A stretch of DNA of 31,473 nt. It comes from JACKHO01 sp041398745. GTDB taxonomy: Bacteria > Planctomycetota > Planctomycetia > Planctomycetales > Planctomycetaceae. The translations under genes and the position numbers were made by a program. The notes under the pieces are model-generated. The model was not told the origin of the DNA. It saw only the letters and a list, made by a program, of their open reading frames with translations, and searched no databases. Positions 1-4,670 of the stretch are shown here, one piece after another. Location: assembly GCA_041398745.1 (NCBI GenBank), contig JAWKUB010000017.1:1-31473 (forward strand), written 5' to 3'. Numbering within the stretch: the stretch's first letter is position 1; each line of letters opens with the position of its first letter.

Positions 1-50
1 TCGCCACCCTGTCACGGTGGAGACCGTGGGTTCAAATCCCATCGAGGACG
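1..50 (+). tRNA. tRNA-Asp(GUC), 5' truncated by window start
   Basis: The anticodon stem CCACC/GGTGG encloses the loop CTGTCAC, so the anticodon is GUC. The T-arm is GTGGG/CCCAT around TTCAAAT. Discriminator G73 at base 50 fits Asp. The acceptor 5' strand and D-arm lie outside the window. CCA is not encoded. Confidence 0.9.
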
Positions 51-64
51 CTTATTGACAAGTT

Positions 65-139
65 GACGCGGTACGCAATCTGGCAAAGCGGCGAAGCTCA
101 AACCTTCGTGGTTTGTGGGTTCGACTCCCACCCGCGTCA
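65..139 (+). tRNA. class I tRNA with Leu anticodon CAA
   Basis: Acceptor GACGCGG (65-71) pairs with CCGCGTC (132-138); discriminator is A139. The D-stem is CGC/GCG. The anticodon arm CGAAG/CTTCG encloses CTCAAAC, giving anticodon CAA with normal U33 and A37. The variable loop is only 6 nt, whereas bacterial tRNA-Leu is class II with a long variable arm. The T-arm is canonical. It is closely similar to the unit at 737-814, so the two look like paralogues. Which amino acid it carries cannot be read from the sequence. Confidence 0.85.
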
Positions 140-146
140 CTGCATT

Positions 147-232
147 GGGTCGTGTTCCCCACGGCGGCCTGTAAAGCCGTTGTCCGAAAACAAGTGGGGT
201 GGCGACGAGAGGTTCAATTCCTTCACGACCCA
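147..232 (+). tRNA. tRNA-Tyr(GUA)-like unit without a normal D-arm
   Basis: Acceptor GGGTCGT (147-153) pairs with ACGACCC (225-231); discriminator is A232. A GCGGC/GCCGT hairpin holds the loop CTGTAAA, anticodon GUA. Only 10 nt separate the acceptor from this hairpin, so a normal D-arm cannot fit. Instead CCCCA (157-161) can pair with TGGGG (195-199) across the anticodon hairpin, and the segment 181-207 is unusually long for a variable region. The T-arm is AGAGG/CCTTC around TTCAATT with a mismatched end pair. It may be a rearranged tRNA-Tyr, a relic or a decoy. Confidence 0.65.
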
Positions 233-240
233 TTCCACAC

Positions 241-313
241 GGCCCGTTCTTCTAGCGGTTCAGGATGCTGGCCCCTCAAGCCGGCGACGCGGGTTCAATT
301 CCCGCACGGGTCA
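241..313 (+). tRNA. tRNA-Glu(CUC) with C33
   Basis: Acceptor GGCCCGT (241-247) pairs with ACGGGTC (306-312), with one G-U pair. The D-arm resembles bacterial tRNA-Glu. The anticodon stem CTGGC/GCCGG encloses CCCTCAA, giving CUC. Position 33 is C where nearly all tRNAs have U. The T-arm is canonical. Confidence 0.85.
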
Positions 314-324
314 CTTTCCAACAT

Positions 325-408
325 GACCAAGTGGTGCAACTGGTAGACACGCGACGCTCAGAACGTCGTGCCCTGATGGGCTTGGGAGTTCGAATCTCCC
401 CTTGGTCA
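325..408 (+). tRNA. tRNA-Leu(CAG)
   Basis: A standard class II tRNA. Acceptor GACCAAG pairs with CTTGGTC, the anticodon loop is CTCAGAA, the variable arm is GCCC/GGGC, the T-arm is GGAG/CTCC around TTCGAAT, and the discriminator is A408. It contrasts with the two class I units bearing Leu anticodons in this array. Confidence 0.95.
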
Positions 409-493
409 CTTCAACTTCGTAGGAGTCGATGAATTGATGAAGGAGCGTGCACACGGGGCACGAGCGGTAGCTCGAACAAACCGCCCGTGGCGG
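409..493 (+). other. structured spacer with three consecutive hairpins
   Basis: No T-arm is visible. The spacer contains GTGC/GCAC (447-461), GAGC/GCTC (462-473, loop GGTA) and CCGCC/GGCGG (481-493), packed directly against the tRNA-Met at 494. It could be a degraded tRNA or a small structured RNA. I recognise no known family. Confidence 0.4.
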
Positions 494-563
494 TGCAGGT
501 GGGGCAGGTGCCCGACTGGCTTTCATAAGGCCGGAATGCCCGGATCGATACCGGGACCTGCAA
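494..563 (+). tRNA. minimal tRNA-Met(CAU), atypical elbow
   Basis: Acceptor TGCAGGT (494-500) pairs with ACCTGCA (556-562); discriminator is A563. The D-stem GGGC/GCCC closes a 4-nt loop AGGT. The anticodon loop TTCATAA gives CAU. The T-arm CCCGG/CCGGG carries the loop ATCGATA, without the TTC (T-psi-C) sequence. At 70 nt it is short. It could be a Met tRNA, an Ile2 precursor or a mimic. Confidence 0.75.
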
Positions 564-660
564 TCAAGAGGCTTGAGCCTTGAGGCCGTAGGCTTAAGGA
601 AGACATTCATCGCGAACCCTTCCTACAGCCTCCGGTCTACAACCTACAGCCTATCACGAC
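564..660 (+). other. structured intergenic segment with 10-bp direct repeat
   Basis: There is no tRNA here. AGGCT-TAA-GGAAG (about 589-602) pairs with CTTCC-TAC-AGCCT (619-631) as a long hairpin with a symmetric internal loop. CCTACAGCCT occurs at 622-631 and again at 643-652. A second short hairpin (AGGCT/AGCCT) lies near 569-580. The function is unknown. Confidence 0.4.
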
Positions 661-728
661 GCCGGTGGGCCAGCGCCCAGCGGAGCCTCATACGCTCCGA
701 CCGCCAGGTGCGACACCTGGACCGGCCA
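661..728 (+). tRNA. minimal tRNA-Met(CAU), second copy
   Basis: Acceptor GCCGGT (661-666) pairs with ACCGGC (721-726). Base 660 may be the first residue but would give a C-C mismatch. The D-stem GGGC/GCCC closes the loop CAGC, with no GG. The anticodon arm GGAGC/GCTCC holds CTCATAC, giving CAU. The T-arm CCAGG/CCTGG holds TGCGACA, so both halves of the normal D-loop/T-loop contact are missing. It is laid out like the unit at 494-563. Confidence 0.75.
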
Positions 729-736
729 TTTTGAAC

Positions 737-814
737 GACCGAGTACGCAAACTCCGGCAAAGCGACCAGGTCGAGAGCCTGGTGATTTTGTGGGTTCGAC
801 TCCCACCTCGGTCA
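737..814 (+). tRNA. class I tRNA with Leu anticodon GAG, C33
   Basis: Acceptor GACCGAG (737-743) pairs with CTCGGTC (807-813); discriminator is A814. The D-arm is nearly identical to that of 65-139. The stem CCAGG/CCTGG encloses TCGAGAG, giving anticodon GAG with C at position 33. The variable loop is short. The T-arm GTGGG/CCCAC is canonical. Confidence 0.8.
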
Positions 815-824
815 CTGACAACGC

Positions 825-896
825 GATCCCGTGGTCCAACGGCGACGACACCTGCGTGACATGCAGGAGACGATGGTTCAACTCCATCCGGGATCA
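825..896 (+). tRNA. tRNA-Val(GAC)
   Basis: Acceptor GATCCCG pairs with CGGGATC. The anticodon stem CCTGC/GCAGG encloses GTGACAT, giving GAC. The T-arm is GATGG/CCATC around TTCAACT and the discriminator is A896. It appears canonical. Confidence 0.93.
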
Positions 897-903
897 CTCG
901 AAA

Positions 904-974
904 GGTCTGCAGGTGTTTCGGCAGCACACCGCCGTGGTAAGGCGGAAGACCGGGTTCAATTCCCGGGCGGACCT
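904..974 (+). tRNA. tRNA-Thr(GGU)
   Basis: Acceptor GGTCTGC (904-910) pairs with GCGGACC (967-973); discriminator is T974. The anticodon stem CCGCC/GGCGG encloses GTGGTAA, giving GGU. The T-arm is CCGGG/CCCGG around TTCAATT. Confidence 0.9.
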
Positions 975-982
975 CTGCAACT

Positions 983-1054
983 GGGCCTGCATGCCGATGG
1001 AGGCGACTGATCCTTGCAAGATCGGTGTGATGGGTTCGACTCCCATCAGGTCCA
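983..1054 (+). tRNA. tRNA-Ala(UGC)
   Basis: Acceptor GGGCCTG pairs with CAGGTCC, which places a G3-U70 wobble, the alanine identity element. The anticodon loop CTTGCAA gives UGC. The T-arm is ATGGG/CCCAT and the discriminator is A1054. Confidence 0.95.
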
Positions 1055-1068
1055 CTGACAACAGAAAG

Positions 1069-1139
1069 GGGCTCATGGTCCAAAGGGAAGACACCGCTAT
1101 GGCATGGCGGTAATCCGGGTTCGATTCCCGGTGAGTCCA
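1069..1139 (+). tRNA. tRNA-Ala(GGC)
   Basis: Acceptor GGGCTCA pairs with TGAGTCC, again with the G3-U70 alanine identity pair. The anticodon stem CCGCT/GGCGG encloses ATGGCAT, giving GGC. The T-arm is CCGGG/CCCGG around TTCGATT. Confidence 0.94.
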
Positions 1140-1146
1140 CTGATAC

Positions 1147-1231
1147 GGAAGGTAGCCGGATACGGTTGGCCGGACCGCACTGCTAACGCGGCTCTCCACT
1201 GGAGATGAGGGTTCGAATCCCTTGCCTTCCG
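1147..1231 (+). tRNA. tRNA-Ser(GCU)
   Basis: Acceptor GGAAGGT pairs with GCCTTCC; discriminator G1231 is typical of Ser. The anticodon loop CTGCTAA gives GCU. A class II variable arm (CTCC/GGAG) is present. The closing pair of the anticodon stem is an A-C mismatch. Confidence 0.92.
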
Positions 1232-1252
1232 CTTGAATGACTGACCTGACAT

Positions 1253-1325
1253 GGCCTGATGGTGAAACGGATCATCACACCCGGCTTCTAACCGGGCGTT
1301 CCGGGTTCGAATCCTGGTCGGGCCA
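1253..1325 (+). tRNA. tRNA-Arg(UCU)
   Basis: Acceptor GGCCTGA pairs with TCGGGCC. The anticodon stem CCCGG/CCGGG encloses CTTCTAA, giving UCU. The T-arm is CCGGG/CCTGG around TTCGAAT; discriminator is A1325. Confidence 0.94.
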
Positions 1326-1348
1326 CTGATACGACAAATTGAAACAAC

Positions 1349-1435
1349 GGAAGGGCCACCCGATTGGCGACGGGAACCGGTTGGAAGCCGGTCGAGTACG
1401 AGAGTGCCTTGCGGGTTCGACTCCCGCTCCTTCCG
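1349..1435 (+). tRNA. tRNA-Ser(GGA)
   Basis: Acceptor GGAAGGG pairs with TCCTTCC; discriminator is G1435. The anticodon stem ACCGG/CCGGT encloses TTGGAAG, giving GGA. A long class II variable arm is followed by a canonical T-arm. Confidence 0.93.
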
Positions 1436-1437
1436 CT

Positions 1438-1513
1438 GTGGCCGGATCCGGTGTTGGTGACCGGAAGCAGACTGTGAATCTGCCCGACAGGGGTTCAATT
1501 CCCCTCGGCCACC
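1438..1513 (+). tRNA. tRNA-His(GUG) lacking encoded G-1
   Basis: Acceptor GTGGCCG (1438-1444) pairs with CGGCCAC (1506-1512); discriminator C1513 is the His hallmark. The anticodon stem GCAGA/TCTGC encloses CTGTGAA, giving GUG. Position -1 (base 1437) is T, not the G that most bacteria encode and that pairs with C73. Known family biology: histidyl-tRNA synthetase normally requires G-1, and Thg1 enzymes add it after transcription. A Thg1-like gene lies at 24276-25052. Confidence 0.93.
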
Positions 1514-1541
1514 CTTTGTCTTTTGAACTGGGAGAGGTCCT

Positions 1542-2138
1542 GTGGTTACTGCTGTTCTTGATCGACCGACTCTGGTCCTGAACCGGAACTGGCAACCGGT
1601 GGGTGTCGCCACCGTTGCCAAGTCGCTGGTGAAGCTCTGGAACGATACGGCGCGGATCGTCGACCCCGACGACTATTGCCAGTACTCGTGGTCTGACTGG
1701 GCTCAGCTGATCCCGGCCGACGACGAACTCGTCATCCGGACTCGGAGCAGCCGGCTCCGGGTTCCAGAAGTCATCGTGCTGACGTCCTACGATCGACTCC
1801 CGTCGAACGCCGTGACATTCAGCCGACGGAACATTTTCAAGCGTGACCGGTTCACCTGCCAGTACTGCCTGAAGCAACCGGGCAGCGATGAACTGACGAT
1901 CGACCACGTCATCCCGCGTGCTCAGGGCGGAACCTCCACCTGGGAGAACTGCGTGCTGGCGTGCGTCGAGTGTAACGCGAAGAAGGCGGACCGAACACCG
2001 GATCAGGCGCGGATGCCACTGCGTCGCGAACCGGTGCGGCCGGTTTGGAAACCGCTCTACGGCTCGCACAGAATGCGGATCGACAGCTGGTCCAAGTTCG
2101 TCAGCGAGGCGTACTGGACAGTCCAGCTGGAAGAATGA
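1542..2138 (+). CDS. HNH endonuclease inside the tRNA array
   Basis: This 198-residue protein carries a C-terminal HNH (ββα-metal) nuclease fold. Visible features are zinc-knuckle pairs C106-x2-C109 and C141-x2-C144, the catalytic D121-H122 in TIDHVIPRAQGG, N136, and the CNAKK turn followed by RTP. The N-terminal 95 residues resemble the leader seen in a widespread group of bacterial HNH proteins. The GTG start is preceded by GGGAGAGG. It lies 28 nt after tRNA-His and has its own hairpin terminator at 2145-2175, so it probably ends the transcript of the first part of the array. The context suggests a homing or mobility role, or simply a cargo nuclease. Its target is unknown. Confidence 0.9.
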   Translation: MVTAVLDRPTLVLNRNWQPVGVATVAKSLVKLWNDTARIVDPDDYCQYSWSDWAQLIPADDELVIRTRSSRLRVPEVIVLTSYDRLPSNAVTFSRRNIFKRDRFTCQYCLKQPGSDELTIDHVIPRAQGGTSTWENCVLACVECNAKKADRTPDQARMPLRREPVRPVWKPLYGSHRMRIDSWSKFVSEAYWTVQLEE

Positions 2139-2144
2139 GTCCTG

Positions 2145-2175
2145 CTGCTCATGAGGCATCCCATGAGCAGTTTTT
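2145..2175 (+). terminator. rho-independent terminator after HNH gene
   Basis: A perfect 9-bp inverted repeat (CTGCTCATG and CATGAGCAG, 8-nt loop) is followed at once by TTTTT. It separates the HNH gene and upstream tRNAs from the second part of the array. The stretch 2176-2258 must therefore hold a promoter for the later units or depend on read-through; I see no convincing -35/-10 pair. Confidence 0.85.
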
Positions 2176-2258
2176 CGACCAAAGAACCGAGCTGCATTCC
2201 TCGTGGGTGATCACATGCGTGAGATCTCCTGAGGGCAGCTTGGGTCGGAGGCCCATAC

Positions 2259-2328
2259 ACGAGCGTGCTCCTGGGAGAGCAGTCAGCCTCCAAAACTGAT
2301 GCATAGGGTTCGAATCCTTACGCTCGTG
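2259..2328 (+). tRNA. tRNA-Trp(CCA)
   Basis: Acceptor ACGAGCG pairs with CGCTCGT; discriminator G2328 fits Trp. The D-arm is GCTC/GAGC. The anticodon loop CTCCAAA sits on TCAGC/ACTGA, whose closing 31-39 pair is a C-A mismatch. The T-arm is TAGGG/CCTTA. Confidence 0.88.
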
Positions 2329-2348
2329 CTGCAGCCCTGCTGCACAAC

Positions 2349-2422
2349 GCCGACGTGGCTCGACACAGAAAGGCGCGTGTCTTGTAAGCAGGATGATGCT
2401 GGTGCGAATCCAGTCGTCGGCC
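2349..2422 (+). tRNA. tRNA-Thr(UGU)-like, degenerate
   Basis: Acceptor GCCGACG (2349-2355) pairs perfectly with CGTCGGC (2415-2421), but the discriminator is C2422. The loop CTTGTAA gives UGU, on an anticodon stem with a G-G mismatch. The D-stem is weak. The T-arm GCTGG/CCAGT holds TGCGAAT, lacking TTC. It may be a decaying or decoy copy. Confidence 0.7.
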
Positions 2423-2439
2423 CTTTGAAAACTTAATTT

Positions 2440-2510
2440 GCCCTGTGAGTGTGATGGACGCATGACAGTCTTCGAAACTGTCGGACGAGGTTCGATTCCT
2501 CGGCGGGGTA
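2440..2510 (+). tRNA. tRNA-Arg(UCG)
   Basis: Acceptor GCCCTGT (2440-2446) pairs with GCGGGGT using several G-U pairs. The anticodon stem ACAGT/ACTGT encloses CTTCGAA, giving UCG. The T-arm is CGAGG/CCTCG and the discriminator is A2510. The D-arm is short and built like that of the next unit. Confidence 0.87.
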
Positions 2511-2520
2511 CTTTTTACTT

Positions 2521-2593
2521 GTTCTCGGAGTGTGCTGGATTCGCACGCGACTTTGCGAAGGTCGAAGACCAGGTTCGATTCCTGGCGAGAACA
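2521..2593 (+). tRNA. tRNA-Arg(GCG)
   Basis: Acceptor GTTCTCG pairs with CGAGAAC. The anticodon stem CGACT/GGTCG encloses TTGCGAA, giving GCG. Bacteria usually read CGN with an ACG (inosine) anticodon, so GCG is unusual. The T-arm is CCAGG/CCTGG around TTCGATT. Confidence 0.9.
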
Positions 2594-2602
2594 CTTTTCA
2601 CT

Positions 2603-2674
2603 GACGCTGGAGCCAGACGGTTAGGCGGCTGCCTGCAAAGCAGTCTCAAGTGGGTTCGACTCCCACCGGCGTCT
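2603..2674 (+). tRNA. tRNA-Cys(GCA)
   Basis: Acceptor GACGCTG pairs with CGGCGTC; discriminator T2674 is typical of Cys. The anticodon stem GCTGC/GCAGT encloses CTGCAAA, giving GCA. The T-arm is GTGGG/CCCAC. Confidence 0.94.
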
Positions 2675-3106
2675 CTGACCAGCCAGCTGCTGATTTGGAC
2701 TACATCGAATTTGAAATCCGAAAGGTGTCCGAACCTAATCCTCGCTGGCGGGTCTGTTTTCTGACCTCGACTGAATGTCTGGACTACATCACCATCCTGT
2801 CACGATGTGCCCACAAGGCACGATGTCCGGGCGAACCTTCGTTGAGGTCATTTTAGAATTACCAAACCACGATCTGACTGCCTCGTTGGGACTACACGTA
2901 ACTATTACGGCCCTAAGGTAGCGATGTCGGGCGACCGACTAGTCAAGCGGACCGAGTCTCACGCAGACAAAGCCGCGTGTCCACTGCTGGACTTCGCAGT
3001 CCGGTAAGGACGGCGTCTCAACAAACACCTCGTTGGATCGTTATTTTTGAAATTTGCGGCGACTGATCGTTTGGAATCCATGTGAGTTCGAATCTCGTCG
3101 TCCCGA
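2675..3106 (+). ncRNA. large structured RNA candidate with 23S H69-H71-like core
   Basis: No ORF on the + strand fits this stretch between tRNA-Cys and the terminator at 3121. Three domains are visible. Domain 1 is closed by an 11-nt strand at about 2677-2687 pairing with 2744-2754, with one A-G mismatch. Domain 2 is closed by TGACCTCGAC (2762-2771) and GTTGAGGTCA (2841-2850). Domain 3 is closed by 2862-2874 pairing with GATCGTTTGG (3065-3074), with a CCA bulge. Domains 1 and 2 share the element GGA-[CTA]-CATC pairing with G(G/A)TGTCC, and domain 3 has a variant. Domain 3 holds the 23S-like segment 2895-2940. The 3' end (3082-3106) is a tRNA-like T-arm with TTCGAAT plus GTCCCGA, which can pair with TTGGGAC at 2886-2892. 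I do not recognise a known RNA family. Confidence 0.6.
2895..2940 (+). ncRNA. 23S rRNA helix 69-71 mimic (core of the structured RNA)
   Basis: CGTAACTAT-T-ACGG is followed by CCTAAGGTAGCGA, which matches the nearly invariant bacterial 23S stretch around E. coli 1908-1935 with only a couple of substitutions. It then passes directly to TGTCGG-GCGA-CCGAC, matching H71 (GUCGG/CCGAC). Relative to E. coli, the seven bases AATTCCT between H70 and H71 are deleted and the H71 loop becomes a GNRA tetraloop. Flanking 23S sequence is absent, so this is not an rRNA gene fragment left at random. Confidence 0.7.
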
Positions 3107-4634
3107 CTATCTTTCTGAAGAAGCCTTTTGGCCAACAGGTCAAAGGGCTTTCTCATTGTGGCGACTAGACTTACGCCATCGAGCGAGCAGTTCAAACAGA
3201 TGATTTCGAGGATTCGACGTTTTGCGGCGTAGTCGGCCTCAAACCATTTCTCCCGAAGGCTTTGCGAAAGTTCAAACGCTTTCACCGCAATGTCGATGAT
3301 TTCGTTCCGGCCACGGTCACACGCCTCGATTTCCAACTGCAAGTCGGCTGTGCGGTCTCGCAGTTCCCGGTTCTTTGAGGCGAACGTGTCTGAGTCGATC
3401 TCTTCGAGCATCCGCAAGTTGAGCAGTCGGTCCTGTTGATCTCGAACAGCGATGAGTTCGTCCTGTAGCTGCTTGGCTCTTTGTGCCGAAGACCGCTGGT
3501 CCCAGTTTGTCGCTTGCCGCAGTTCTTCCCGAAATCGAATTCGAACTCGGCGTCCTCAACACTGAGTGGTGTCGAAGATGGCGAGCATCTGAGCATCAAG
3601 TTCGTTCTCGGTCAGACGGATGCGGGGGTGATCGCCTTTGTGGTACTGGGTGCAGCGGTAGTAGACGTATTCCCGCTCCCCGCTCTTCGTCATCTTGAAC
3701 TTCCGCTCGCCCGTGATCGGCGATCCGCAGTGAAGCGCACTCAATCAGATCACTGGCGCAGGTCATCTGGTGCTGCTTGTAGACCCTGACCGAGGAGCGT
3801 CTGAACCTGATCCCAGAGTCGTCGGTCGATGATCGGCGTGTGCGTGCCGGGAAGCCATTGTCCCTGAACTGATCTCGCCGATGTAGGCACGGTCGGTCAG
3901 CATCGTGTAGAGCTTGCTGCGACTGATCTTCGGCGTGGACGGAGGTATTCGATCCCCTCGGCCACTAAAGCGTCGGGGAGCGTGTCGAGTGTGTGGCTGT
4001 GATACCCGTACAACTCATAGATGCGTCGGATGGTTCGGGCATTCTCGGGGTGAACCTCGATGATACTGCGGCCATCGATACGGACATTCTGGTAGCCGTA
4101 GGGCGGTCGGCTCGGGAACAGGCCGTTCTCGACCCGACGTTCAATCCCTTCTTTCACATCAATCGACTGCTGCTCGGTGTAGAACGACGCCATGCTCGCC
4201 AGCATCCGCCGCTGCATCCGACCGGCTGGCGTGTTCTCAGTGGGCTGAGCCACGGAGATGAACTGGACGCCAAACTCGGATTCGAGCCGTTCAAGCTCAA
4301 CATAGTCGAAGAGGTTCCGAGCGGCCCGGTCCACCTTGTAAAACAAGAGGCCGTCGAGCTTTTGGGCGTTCTTCTTGGCGAAGGCCATCAGTTCTTTGAA
4401 GGTGCTGCGTTCGTCATATTTCGAGGCCGTCTCTGCAATCCGAAAGAGCCGGACGATCTCACCATTGTTCCGCTCAGCATAGTGGCGCAAGGCATCGACC
4501 TGCACGTCGAGAGAGAACCCTTCACGCTCTTGTTCTCGGCTGCTGACCCTCGCCAGTGCGACGTATCGTTTTTGTGGTTGCGCCACTGGGCCATCCCTGA
4601 AAGAAAACAGACTCCACCTTTCGATGAAGTCCAT
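3105..4634 (-). pseudogene. large serine recombinase, frameshifted pseudogene
   Basis: Pieces of one large serine recombinase lie in order but in different frames. The N-terminal resolvase domain is intact (4634 to about 3900; ARVSSREQ with the catalytic serine, KVDRAARNL). The recombinase domain then shifts frame near 3930 and again before the zinc-ribbon segment (around 3744-3556, HCGSPITGERKF). A coiled-coil segment (3417 to about 3110) ends with RKPFDLLAKRL. It is paralogous to the intact gene 37 nt upstream. The last open frame runs on into the T-arm of the final tRNA-like unit, the arrangement expected when a recombinase sits at a tRNA attachment site. At least three frameshifts make function unlikely, although the catalytic domain alone could be translated. 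Confidence 0.85.
3121..3155 (+). terminator. terminator at end of tRNA array
   Basis: AAGCCTTTTGGCC (3121-3133) pairs with GGTCAAAGGGCTT (3138-3150) around an ACAA loop, with two G-U pairs, followed by TTCTC. It lies 15 nt after the last tRNA-like T-arm, which implies that 2675-3106 is transcribed with the array. The same bases are the 3' coding end of the recombinase pseudogene on the other strand. Confidence 0.65.
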
Positions 4635-4670
4635 TTTCGCTGAGGAATGCCGATCTGCAACGGCGAACTG

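Noticed and set aside
654..1140. Long open frames on the - strand across tRNAs, giving repeated 'GVEPT/SRTH' type peptides.
   Set aside because: They are reverse translations of T-arms and acceptor stems, a well-known artefact of tRNA clusters.
1275..2159. A 294-codon - strand open frame overlapping the HNH gene.
   Set aside because: It crosses several tRNAs and the + strand frame has clear HNH motifs; it is a shadow.
2677..2754. CCTCGCTGGCG resembles part of the HDV ribozyme (P3/L3 region).
   Set aside because: The required double pseudoknot, the 5' cleavage-site P1 strand and the active-site cytosine context are not present in the expected order; the match is short.
2895..2940. Random fragment of a real 23S gene.
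   Set aside because: The match stops exactly at H69 and H71, the linker is cleanly deleted and the H71 loop is replaced by a GNRA tetraloop, so it does not look like random truncation.
2881..3106. Group I intron splitting a final tRNA gene (acceptor TTGGGAC with GTCCCGA far apart).
   Set aside because: The P, Q, R and S core elements of a group I intron are not recognisable and no intact anticodon arm can be assembled from the two halves. I keep it as a structured RNA candidate.
2675..3106. tmRNA or RNase P RNA.
   Set aside because: No tmRNA tag ORF or 5' TLD sequence, and no RNase P conserved regions beyond a short GTCCGGGC-like match.
3993..4643. A 216-codon + strand open frame across the recombinase pseudogene.
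   Set aside because: It is the antisense shadow of the clear resolvase domain.
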